9,400 nt of DNA from Colimorpha_A sp045591885 (lineage in GTDB: Bacteria; Bacillota; Clostridia; Oscillospirales; CAG-272). Where the stretch lies: contig JAZNTT010000036.1 in the NCBI GenBank assembly GCA_045591885.1, positions 1-9,400 of the forward strand, written 5' to 3'. The notes under the pieces are model-generated. The model worked only from the letters and a program-made list of their open reading frames with translations, searched no databases and was not told the DNA's origin. The position numbers and the translations under genes were made by a program. Shown one piece after another: positions 1-5,947 of this stretch (within the stretch, counting starts at the first letter, position 1; each line of letters opens with the position of its first letter).

Positions 1-14
1 ATGTGTTAATGGTC

Positions 15-108
15 GTAGGGGGGGGGCTTGCCCCCCCCGTTTCAAAACAATGATCCCCGTTTCGCAGGGCTTTGCCCTCGGGGCGGCGGGAGCAAGCCCC
101 CGCCCTAC
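15..108. repeat. Small inverted-repeat element with 17-bp imperfect ends
   Basis: The ends at 15-31 and 92-108 are inverted copies matching at 16 of 17 positions; both read GTAGGG followed by a G-run and CTTGC. Inside are a G8-CTTG-C8 palindrome (19-38), an outer stem CCCCG/CGGGG (55-59 with 79-83) and an inner AGGGC-TTT-GCCCT hairpin (66-78). No coding potential is apparent. The layout resembles a non-autonomous palindromic element (MITE- or REP-like). No target-site duplication could be assigned. The GTAGGG-plus-palindrome motif recurs at 1418 and 5805, so it is probably a dispersed genomic family. The rest of 1-157 holds nothing else I can name. Confidence 0.6.
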
Positions 109-157
109 AACAATATGACAATAATTTCTACCGTCAAATAACAAAAAGAGGTATCCC

Positions 158-574
158 TTGGCTAAACACAAAAAGAAAAAGAAAAAGCAGGTCGCTGTGA
201 CCGAGGTTAAAAAGAAAAAGCCGTTTCCCGTTAAGCGTGCGCTCACACTGCTCTGCATAACCGCGCTTATCTTTACAGCATATCAGGTGATGATCGCGCT
301 TGAATTTGCGGCGGCAATACATATTTATTGGATCGGTCTCGGCGTGCTTGCGATGGTATATATCGCGGTCAACCGCGGTTCGTTCCGTCCCATCTCGCAG
401 GGCGATCTTTCGGACGAGCTTACAAATGAAGAAAAAAACGAGATCATAAGCGCTCAGGCGCGGAGATTTGAAAGAAGCAGACCGCTCCTTTACTTAATCA
501 TTGCCATAATCTTCACGCTTCTTTTCGACACCGCGTATCTATACGCAACAATGAACTTAGGACTGAAATTCTGA
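158..574 (+). CDS. Small three-helix membrane protein with lysine-rich N-terminus, unknown function
   Basis: This 138-residue protein is not recognised as a named family. It opens with a very basic segment (lysine runs at residues 5-10 and 18-21). Three hydrophobic stretches follow, at about 27-48, 50-71 and 109-130, separated by an acidic/polar loop (about 83-107). The basic N-terminus should stay cytoplasmic by the positive-inside rule. The start is TTG at 158, chosen because AGAGG lies about six bases upstream (148-151) and no in-frame ATG occurs until the first membrane segment. The stop overlaps the next start by one base (TGATG at 572-576), so translation is probably coupled to the WalJ-like hydrolase. 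No convincing promoter is visible just upstream. That it is a real gene is likely; its function is unknown. Confidence 0.8.
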   Translation: MAKHKKKKKKQVAVTEVKKKKPFPVKRALTLLCITALIFTAYQVMIALEFAAAIHIYWIGLGVLAMVYIAVNRGSFRPISQGDLSDELTNEEKNEIISAQARRFERSRPLLYLIIAIIFTLLFDTAYLYATMNLGLKF

Positions 575-1341
575 TGAAAGTTATTTCCCTTTATTCCGGC
601 TCGTCCGGTAACTGCACGCTGATCGAGGCGGGTGAAAGCACCGTTCTCGTAGATGCGGGCGGAAGCGCAAGGGCGCTCGTTACCGCTCTTGAAAGAATCG
701 GAAGCAGTATCCTCCGAGTTACCGACATTTTCATAACTCACGAGCACGGAGACCACACGCACGCCCTCTCGGCTCTGCTTAAAAAGCATCCCTGCCGGAT
801 ACATATTACCGATCCGAGTGCAAATGCGCTTCAAATACGGGAAAATTGCTTGCTTGATGCTTGCCTTGTCCGTCACGGGACTGAGTACAGCTACGATCTC
901 GGTGAGCTTCATATTGATGCCTTTCCCGTTCCTCACGACAGCTTCGCGTGTGTCGGATACAAATTTACCTATCACGGCGAATCGGTCGGCATCGTGACCG
1001 ACATCGGCTACGTCACACAGACCGTTTACGACTGTCTTTGCGGCTGTCATGCGGTCATGATCGAGGCGAACCACGATCGCGAAATGGTGCGGTGCGGAAG
1101 CTATCCTGCCGCCCTCAAAGCCCGTATTCTTTCGGGCGGTGGTCATCTTTCAAACGATGATTGCGCTGAAATTTCCGGCGCGTGGGCGCGGCAGGGCACG
1201 AAAAAGCTGATGCTCGCGCATTTAAGCGAGGAAAACAACACGCCCGAAATCGCGCTTCAAACCGTAAAAAGGGCAACCGACCCATACGGCGTCGACGTTT
1301 GCGCCGCAAAGCGCGACGAGCCGACGGTTTTGATCGAGTAG
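574..1341 (+). CDS. walJ: WalJ/YycJ-type metallo-beta-lactamase-fold hydrolase
   Basis: The 255-residue protein has the metallo-beta-lactamase fold signature. It starts with a SLYSGSSGN segment (residues 5-13), and the metal-binding motif HEHGDH is at 56-61. Further conserved positions are H121-D122, D143, EANHD at 164-168, GHLSND at 190-195 and HLSEENN at 216-222. The SGSSGN opening and the GHLSN and LSEENN motifs are typical of WalJ (YycJ), encoded beside the WalKR cell-wall two-component system in many Firmicutes; WalJ has been linked to coordinating division with replication or to nuclease activity, but its substrate is uncertain. Length is close to the family's usual size of about 260. 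rlmH follows downstream, as in Bacillus where yycJ and rlmH are near neighbours, but walR and walK are not in view. The start overlaps the upstream stop. Family call is strong; the exact role is inferred. Confidence 0.85.
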   Translation: MKVISLYSGSSGNCTLIEAGESTVLVDAGGSARALVTALERIGSSILRVTDIFITHEHGDHTHALSALLKKHPCRIHITDPSANALQIRENCLLDACLVRHGTEYSYDLGELHIDAFPVPHDSFACVGYKFTYHGESVGIVTDIGYVTQTVYDCLCGCHAVMIEANHDREMVRCGSYPAALKARILSGGGHLSNDDCAEISGAWARQGTKKLMLAHLSEENNTPEIALQTVKRATDPYGVDVCAAKRDEPTVLIE

Positions 1342-1363
1342 GTATTATAATTTATTCCGGCAC

Positions 1364-1439
1364 CCTTCCCCTGAGGGGAAGGCAAGACAACGTAGCGAAA
1401 CCTCGATACGTTGTTTGTAGGGGCGACCATTGGTCGCCC
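1364..1439. repeat. Intergenic palindromic repeat cluster between walJ and rlmH
   Basis: The walJ-rlmH gap holds two perfect hairpins. CCTTCCCC-TGA-GGGGAAGG spans 1364-1382. GTAGGG followed by a 9-bp stem (GGGCGACCA, one T, TGGTCGCCC; 1421-1439) starts at 1418. Between them AACGTA (1389-1394) and TACGTT (1407-1412) form a weaker pair. Neither hairpin is followed by a T-tract, so they do not look like terminators. From memory, this repeat type (GTAGGGGCGAC...GTCGCCC) is common between genes of gut Clostridia and other bacteria; that is not verifiable here. Confidence 0.65.
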
Positions 1440-1477
1440 GCATAAAAACGATGCAAAATTAAACCAAGGACAAACCT

Positions 1478-1903
1478 ATGCTTACCGTAACTGTTCTCTG
1501 CGTCGGCACGCTGAAGGAGCAATTCCTACGCGATGCTATAAAGGAATATTCAAAAAGAATAAGCGGATACGCCTCCCTTACGATAAAGGAGACCAAGAAC
1601 GACCGCGAGCTGATTCCGAATCTGCCTAAAAAAGCGTTCAAGATCGCTCTCTGCGTCGAGGGCAAGCAGTTATCGAGCGAGGAGCTTGCCTCGAAGCTCG
1701 ACGAGCTTCCGACACGCGGAATTTCCGAAATTGTTTTCGTCATCGGAGACTCAGACGGTATGGGTGAGGACGTAAAGGCAGCCTGCGACCTCCGTCTGTC
1801 ATTTTCAAAAATGACCTTCCCGCATCAGCTTATGAGAGTTATTCTTCTTGAGCAGATATACAGAGCATTTACCATAATAAACAACGGAAAATACCACAAA
1901 TAA
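1478..1903 (+). CDS. rlmH: 23S rRNA pseudouridine-1915 N3-methyltransferase RlmH
   Basis: RlmH is a SPOUT-family methyltransferase that uses S-adenosylmethionine to methylate pseudouridine 1915 in helix 69 of 23S rRNA. It acts as a homodimer on assembled 70S ribosomes. Diagnostic features are the VFVIG strand leading to a glycine loop (86-95), the LSFSKMTFPHQLMR segment (107-120), EQIYRAF (125-131) and the C-terminal YHK (139-141). At 141 residues it is about 15-18 shorter than the Bacillus and E. coli proteins; the missing part lies in the variable region after the first third. The SAM-binding loop reads GDSDG rather than the usual GGSxG. AAGGA at 1466-1470 is well placed for the ATG. The next gene starts 10 bp after the stop, so rlmH probably opens the downstream operon. 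Confidence 0.93.
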   Translation: MLTVTVLCVGTLKEQFLRDAIKEYSKRISGYASLTIKETKNDRELIPNLPKKAFKIALCVEGKQLSSEELASKLDELPTRGISEIVFVIGDSDGMGEDVKAACDLRLSFSKMTFPHQLMRVILLEQIYRAFTIINNGKYHK

Positions 1904-1913
1904 CGGAGATAAA

Positions 1914-3644
1914 ATGAAGCTGACAAAAAACATCGTCATAAGAATAACGGCGATGATACTGTTTTTATCGACGATCGCCGCGATAATTCTGTATGACGGC
2001 GGAGCGTACGATTTTTCGTTCGTAAAGCGCCCCGTTGTGTACACAACGGTCGGTGAGACTACCGACGGCGGCACCGTCACGGGTCCCGATGAAACAACGG
2101 GCGGTGACGATACCACGGTCACTCAGCCGCCCATGAACGATGACGATATCAATGAAATACTTTCAAATATAAAGAGCCTCGATGAGGCTTTGAGCAACGG
2201 ATACAAGCTGTCATACGATAAATTCGGACAAGGCTTTGCCCTTGCGAGGGTAGACGCACCGTATCTTGATGGCGGCTTTTCGCTCACGACTCACCGTGTT
2301 TCAAAAAAGGTTTTCTACGAGACTGCAAACGGTACCCTCTCGGTTAAAACCGAGACAAAGGTCGAGGATCTGCCGCGTATTCGCTTCTACTACGGCTTTG
2401 CTATCGTAGATCAAGGCGGAACAAGCAATATTTATAACAAAAACGGCGATAAGCTCGCCGAGCACGTCCGTGTCACCCCGCTCAACGAGAAGACCTTCGA
2501 CGGTGCTCCCGCAATAATCAGCGGTGACAAGTACTACAAGCTCACCGAACAGGGACTTGCCGAGATTCAGCAGAGCGATATAAAGGACACTCCGATACAC
2601 CTTGATGCGCCGAGATACTACGCCGCATCGAATGTCGATCTTTATCCTTTCAAGGACAGAATACAGGTGCTGACACAGGTCGGTGTTGTTACTACCGAGC
2701 CTCCCGCGACCACTCCTGATGCCACGACCCCGTCCGACGAAACAACCGAGGGCGAGACAACCACCCCCGAAGTAACAACCACCCCCGAGGCAACAACAAC
2801 GACCGACACTGCCGTTACTCCTAACGCAAAAGAGATAACGGGAACCGCCTCCCCCGATACGAGCGATAGCGAGACTGCCGCGCCCGAGCCTGAAGTTCCG
2901 CCCGTAACCGAGCCGAACGAGGGCGATATAATCGAAAAGAACGGAAAGCTTTACCGCGTCAGCTACCGTGAGCTTTACGGCTATAAAAACAGCGCGGGAA
3001 AGGTCATTATCAAGCCGCAGTATACGATGGCTTACGATTTCACCTCCGACGGACTTGCCTGCGTAGTTTACGAGACTTATCGCTACCTCTATATAGATAC
3101 AAAGGGAAACCGCGTGCTTAATCTGCTCACCAATCCGTACGTTTCCCCATCTGACTTCAACTACAAAGAGCATTACCAGGGATTTTACGGCGGCATAAAC
3201 AATGACGTAAACGATATGGGAATGTATTATTACAGCGACGGGTACGTTATGATCCGCTACGCGCTTCTTGACGCAAAGACCGCGACTAAGCTCATAAAAA
3301 CCGTCAATCAGCTATACAACAAAAAGGGCGGAAAAATCAATATCCCGGGAAGCTACTCGCTTAAGAATTACTCCGACGGCGTAATGCTTCTTCACAAGAA
3401 CGGCAGATACGGATATATGAATATCGACAATTCATGGGTATATGAGCCTATATTCGATGAGGCAAAACCGTTTTTCCAGGGACTTGCAGTTGCACATGTG
3501 AACGGCGGATTCGGAATGATCGACACCGATGGCAACACCGTTCTTCCGTTCATTTTCGACTATATCTCCGACGTCTCCGACGGCAGGATCGCCGCGTATT
3601 CCGAGGAGCTTGGCTGGCAGATATATACTGTTGTAAGTAAATAA
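1914..3644 (+). CDS. Membrane-anchored WG-repeat protein with Thr/Pro-rich linkers
   Basis: The 576-residue protein is probably exported and cell-surface. A single N-terminal hydrophobic helix (about 8-27), preceded by lysines, should act as signal anchor. A short Thr/Gly/Asp-rich spacer follows (44-75), then a domain at about 80-255. A second Thr/Pro/Glu-rich linker (257-334) with TTPEVTTTPE-like steps leads to a C-terminal domain of WG/KWG-type repeats. Clear repeat cores are YGYKNSAGKVIIKPQY (355-370), RYGYMNIDNSWVYEPIFD (498-515) and GFGMIDTDGNTVLPFIFD (532-549). WG repeats are beta-rich modules common in secreted Clostridia proteins and are thought to bind ligands; no enzyme motif is visible. 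CGGAG at 1904-1908 serves the ATG. It lies 10 bp from both rlmH and the next gene, which has a similar anchor-plus-linker design. Function unknown. Confidence 0.85.
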   Translation: MKLTKNIVIRITAMILFLSTIAAIILYDGGAYDFSFVKRPVVYTTVGETTDGGTVTGPDETTGGDDTTVTQPPMNDDDINEILSNIKSLDEALSNGYKLSYDKFGQGFALARVDAPYLDGGFSLTTHRVSKKVFYETANGTLSVKTETKVEDLPRIRFYYGFAIVDQGGTSNIYNKNGDKLAEHVRVTPLNEKTFDGAPAIISGDKYYKLTEQGLAEIQQSDIKDTPIHLDAPRYYAASNVDLYPFKDRIQVLTQVGVVTTEPPATTPDATTPSDETTEGETTTPEVTTTPEATTTTDTAVTPNAKEITGTASPDTSDSETAAPEPEVPPVTEPNEGDIIEKNGKLYRVSYRELYGYKNSAGKVIIKPQYTMAYDFTSDGLACVVYETYRYLYIDTKGNRVLNLLTNPYVSPSDFNYKEHYQGFYGGINNDVNDMGMYYYSDGYVMIRYALLDAKTATKLIKTVNQLYNKKGGKINIPGSYSLKNYSDGVMLLHKNGRYGYMNIDNSWVYEPIFDEAKPFFQGLAVAHVNGGFGMIDTDGNTVLPFIFDYISDVSDGRIAAYSEELGWQIYTVVSK

Positions 3645-3654
3645 GGAGTTTAAT

Positions 3655-4332
3655 ATGAAAATTGACGCTGCAGTAAAGTTCATAATCGCGCTTCTCGTTA
3701 TAATGATCGTATCGCTCAGTGCGGCACTCATTATAATGAATAACGGCGGCAAGGGCGGCTCAGACACCACCCCCGCCTCAACAACGAGACCCGCAGGTAC
3801 GACTAAGCCCGATACCACAACGACACCCGAACAGACGACTACACCTGAGCAGACGACTACGCCTGAACAGACGACTACGCCCGAACAGACGACTACGCCT
3901 GAGGTCACTACCACACCCGAACAGACCACAACACCGGACGAGACCGATACTCCCGAGATCCCGAACGAGCTTCTTATCGAGAAAAGCTTTAAGTCAGATA
4001 CGGGAGTTTCCCTCAATATCCGCGCAGACGTTACGGCTTATGGGAAAAATGGAAAATTCTACGTCCGCGTTGACGTTTATCTTGAGCATTACAGCATAAG
4101 CATCAAGGCAAAGAACGGTACCGTCACGATTGGTGATAAAGAGATCGCCTTCAGAACGAGCGCAATAAAGGTTGACGAAAACAAGAGGACCGTAACTCTT
4201 CTTACCACAGAAGAGGTCGAGGTTTCTTACGGCGAGACCGTCTCCGTTAAGGTCGATCTTGAAAGCCGCGTTACCTATGGCGGAGTCAAGCTCGACAATA
4301 TAACGGTTGAAGGCACGGTGGAAGTGAAATGA
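3655..4332 (+). CDS. Membrane-anchored protein with TTTPEQ repeat linker and beta-rich ectodomain
   Basis: The 225-residue protein is not recognised as a named family. Residues 8-28 form one hydrophobic helix, probably a signal anchor. Residues 37-103 are a Thr/Pro-rich spacer of seven six-residue TTTPEQ-like units, likely extended and able to span the cell wall. Residues 104-225 alternate hydrophobic and charged residues in short strands, suggesting an extracellular beta-sandwich. No LPXTG sorting signal or lipobox cysteine is present, so anchoring is by the N-terminal helix. AAGGAG at 3643-3648 overlaps the previous stop and fits the ATG well. The stop overlaps the next ATG (ATGA, 4329-4332), implying coupled translation with the endonuclease IV-like gene. 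The likely location is well supported; the function is unknown. Confidence 0.8.
   Translation: MKIDAAVKFIIALLVIMIVSLSAALIIMNNGGKGGSDTTPASTTRPAGTTKPDTTTTPEQTTTPEQTTTPEQTTTPEQTTTPEVTTTPEQTTTPDETDTPEIPNELLIEKSFKSDTGVSLNIRADVTAYGKNGKFYVRVDVYLEHYSISIKAKNGTVTIGDKEIAFRTSAIKVDENKRTVTLLTTEEVEVSYGETVSVKVDLESRVTYGGVKLDNITVEGTVEVK
3817..3942 (+). repeat. In-frame 18-bp tandem repeat (seven units) coding TTTPEQ linker
   Basis: Seven consecutive 18-bp units occupy this stretch in frame. Units 1-4 each encode TTTPEQ and differ by only a few third-position changes. Unit 5 ends in valine, unit 6 is again TTTPEQ, and unit 7 reads TTTPDE. Near-identity of the central units (about 3835-3888) suggests recent slippage or unequal recombination. 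Because each unit is a multiple of three, copy-number change would lengthen or shorten the linker without shifting the frame. Confidence 0.9.
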
Positions 4333-5183
4333 TTGACCGCGCACTTTTCGGCCCGGGCGGAAACTCGGAGAGCTTCTATGCCGCGGGCAACAAATCGACA
4401 AAGCAGGCACCGAAGTGGCTCCGTGAGATCGGTCTCGATGCCTACGAATATCAGTGCGGAAACGGTGTGACGGGATCCGATGCGAATTTCATCGAGGTCG
4501 GAAGCAAGGCAAAGGAGTACGGCATTGCCATGTCGCTCCACGCTCCGTATTTCATTTCCCTTTCGGGAGTTGAAACGGAAAAGCGCCTCAAAAGCATTGA
4601 TTATATAAAGAAAAGCGTTCATGCCGCCGAGCTTCTCGGTGCTGACCGCATAGTTATCCACACGGGAAGCGCATCTAAGATCACCCGTAAAGAGGCGCTC
4701 GCGCTCGCTGCCGATACGATAACTCGCGCTCTTGACGAGATAAAGACCGACGTAAAGTTCGGTCTTGAAACGATGGGCAAGATCAATCAGCTCGGCACTC
4801 TCGACGAAGTTATTGAGCTTTGCAAGATAAGTCCGCGGCTTATCCCCGTTGTCGATTTCGGACACCTCAACGCCCGCGAGCTTGGTAACGTGTTCGTCAC
4901 CGAGGACGATTACAAGCGCGTTTTCGATAAGATCGGCTCCGCCCTTGGGGGCGAGGTCGCAAAAAATCTGCATTGCCACTTTTCGAAGATCGAGTTCACG
5001 TCGGGCGGTGAAAAGAAGCATCTGACGTTTACCGATACCGTTTACGGCCCCGAATTTTCACCTCTTGCAAAGGTGCTTTATGAGAACAGCCTCACGCCCC
5101 GCATCATCTGCGAAAGCGCAGGAACGATGGCAGAGGACGCGCTTGAAATGAAGAAAATGTACATAGGTGCTTTCGATGTCTGA
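4329..5183 (+). CDS. Endonuclease IV (Nfo)-like TIM-barrel metalloprotein
   Basis: The 284-residue protein matches the AP-endonuclease IV / xylose-isomerase-like TIM-barrel family. Bona fide endonuclease IV cuts 5' to abasic sites using three zinc ions. Most metal ligands are visible at positions close to the E. coli numbering: H71 (SLHAPY), H111 (VIHTG), E147 (GLETMGK), D176 and H179 (VVDFGHLNAR), H215 (LHCHFSKIEF), H231 (KKHLTF) and E262 (ICESAGT). The aspartate two residues before H231 (D229 in E. coli) is lysine here, so one zinc site may be altered. The HFSKIEF...GEKKHLTF...YGPEF block seems typical of a Clostridia subfamily, from memory. The length is normal. The ATG overlaps the upstream stop by 4 bp and the gene overlaps tadA by 8 bp. 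It could be a DNA-repair enzyme or a related TIM-barrel hydrolase or isomerase. Confidence 0.8.
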   Translation: MIDRALFGPGGNSESFYAAGNKSTKQAPKWLREIGLDAYEYQCGNGVTGSDANFIEVGSKAKEYGIAMSLHAPYFISLSGVETEKRLKSIDYIKKSVHAAELLGADRIVIHTGSASKITRKEALALAADTITRALDEIKTDVKFGLETMGKINQLGTLDEVIELCKISPRLIPVVDFGHLNARELGNVFVTEDDYKRVFDKIGSALGGEVAKNLHCHFSKIEFTSGGEKKHLTFTDTVYGPEFSPLAKVLYENSLTPRIICESAGTMAEDALEMKKMYIGAFDV

Positions 5184-5628
5184 CGAAAAGTATATGCTGC
5201 TTGCCCTTGAAGAAGCAAAAAAGGCGGCTGAAATAGGCGAGGTTCCGATAGGTGCGGTGATCGTCCGCCGCGGCGAGGTCATCGCCTCCGCTCACAACGA
5301 GCGCGAGAGCGCTTTCGATGCCACCGCGCACGCAGAAACCACCGCGATCCGAAACGCTTGCCGATGCCTCGGCGGTTGGCACCTGACCGACTGCACCCTT
5401 TACGTTACCCTTGAGCCGTGTCCGATGTGTGCAGGAGCGATAATCAACTCGCGCATTGACCGAGTTGTATTCGGCGCTTACGATAGCCGCGAGGGATCGT
5501 TCGGAAGTCTAATTAATCTCGCTTCTTATCCCTATTCGTCGCGCCCCGAGATCGTCGGCGGCGTGATGGAAACGGAATGTAAAGGGGTTTTGAGCGAATT
5601 TTTTAAGAAAATAAGGGAAAATAAGTAA
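5176..5628 (+). CDS. tadA: tRNA-specific adenosine deaminase TadA
   Basis: TadA converts adenosine to inosine at wobble position 34 of tRNA-Arg(ACG), letting one tRNA read CGU, CGC and CGA. The 150-residue cytidine-deaminase-fold protein has VPIGAVIV (23-30), the zinc and catalytic motif HAE at 52-54, and the PCPMC zinc ligands at 81-85. AGAIINSRI and GAYDSREGSFGS follow, as in bacterial TadA. I chose ATG 5176 over in-frame GTG 5167 because the protein then begins like other TadA proteins and AGGTG (5165-5169) sits six bases upstream as a binding site. It overlaps the endonuclease IV-like gene by 8 bp and is the last gene before a strong terminator. A tRNA-Arg with anticodon ACG, its expected substrate, is encoded about 320 bp downstream. 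Confidence 0.93.
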   Translation: MSDEKYMLLALEEAKKAAEIGEVPIGAVIVRRGEVIASAHNERESAFDATAHAETTAIRNACRCLGGWHLTDCTLYVTLEPCPMCAGAIINSRIDRVVFGAYDSREGSFGSLINLASYPYSSRPEIVGGVMETECKGVLSEFFKKIRENK

Positions 5629-5634
5629 TTTTTA

Positions 5635-5666
5635 AAAAGGGCGATCCGTTCGCCCTTTTGTTTTTT
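5635..5666 (+). terminator. Intrinsic terminator after tadA
   Basis: A perfect 9-bp stem AAAAGGGCG (5635-5643) and CGCCCTTTT (5651-5659) encloses a 7-nt loop and is followed by GTTTTTT. It begins six bases after the tadA stop and should end the operon. Confidence 0.9.
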
Positions 5667-5689
5667 GGGGGGAAAAGATGACCTCCCAA

Positions 5690-5830
5690 TGTCATCCTGA
5701 GCGGAGTCTGCCCGAGATTCCGATTCTGCGAATCGCCGCTTCGCGGTTCGACTACGGGCTTTGCCCTTCGCTCAGAATGACAGCGGGCAGACGAAGTCGA
5801 ACCCGTAGGGCGATGCCACTTGTGGCATCG
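5690..5830. repeat. Mosaic palindromic repeat element between tadA and the tRNA gene
   Basis: The stretch is built of inverted pairs. TGTCATCCTGAGCG (5690-5703) matches CGCTCAGAATGACA (5769-5782) in inverse with one mismatch. GTCTGCCC (5706-5713) pairs with GGGCAGAC (5785-5792). Local hairpins are GATTC-TGC-GAATC (5722-5734), GGGC-TTT-GCCC (5756-5766) and the perfect GATGCCAC-TT-GTGGCATC (5812-5829), which follows GTAGGG at 5805. The first two pairs interleave instead of nesting, so they cannot all form at once without a pseudoknot; this suggests a mosaic of insertions. TGTCATCCTGAGCG is a word I recall from dispersed repeats in many bacterial genomes. Nothing recognisable lies between 5831 and the palindrome at 5875. 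Confidence 0.7.
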
Positions 5831-5874
5831 GGATCTCGATCGGAAATAACGATGCTATTTTCCACCTAAAAACA

Positions 5875-5888
5875 AAAATAATTATTTT
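5875..5888. promoter_or_regulatory. AT-rich 14-bp perfect palindrome upstream of the tRNA promoter
   Basis: AAAATAATTATTTT is a perfect palindrome ending 10 bp before the -35 box. It lies in an A/T-rich run (5867-5898) that could act as an UP element for RNA polymerase alpha subunits. An operator is possible but unproven; in AT-rich DNA such a palindrome may also arise by chance. Confidence 0.35.
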
Positions 5889-5898
5889 CAAAAATCAC

Positions 5899-5927
5899 TT
5901 GACAAATCTTTCTTCCTGTGATAGAAT
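5899..5927 (+). promoter_or_regulatory. Sigma-70-type promoter for tRNA-Arg
   Basis: A perfect -35 TTGACA (5899-5904) and a -10 TAGAAT (5922-5927) are separated by 17 bp, with AT-rich DNA upstream. The expected start near 5934 lies about 14 bases before the mature tRNA 5' end, leaving a short leader for RNase P. Confidence 0.88.
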
Positions 5928-5947
5928 ATATGTCGCACGAAAATAAT

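Noticed and set aside
114..143. Promoter for the first membrane-protein gene
   Set aside because: ATGACA resembles a -35 box, but no acceptable -10 box follows at 16-18 bp.
490..1146. A 218-codon open frame on the - strand
   Set aside because: It is antisense to walJ, whose metal-binding motifs are clear on the + strand.
1346..1351. TATAAT as a -10 box upstream of rlmH
   Set aside because: No -35-like sequence lies at the right distance upstream.
1364..1382. Terminator after walJ
   Set aside because: The stem is strong, but it is followed by CAAGAC rather than a T-tract, and it belongs to a repeat cluster.
2301..3173. A 290-codon open frame on the - strand
   Set aside because: It lies opposite the WG-repeat gene. 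The + strand frame has an anchor helix, repeats and a ribosome binding site; the minus frame is its shadow.
5167..5175. GTG at 5167 as the tadA start
   Set aside because: It would consume the AGGTG ribosome binding site; ATG at 5176 matches the family start better.
5678..5869. A 63-codon open frame on the + strand through the tadA-tRNA spacer
   Set aside because: It runs through the palindromic repeat element (the CHPERS-type translation of TGTCATCCTGAGCG repeats), and has no ribosome binding site or protein-like composition.
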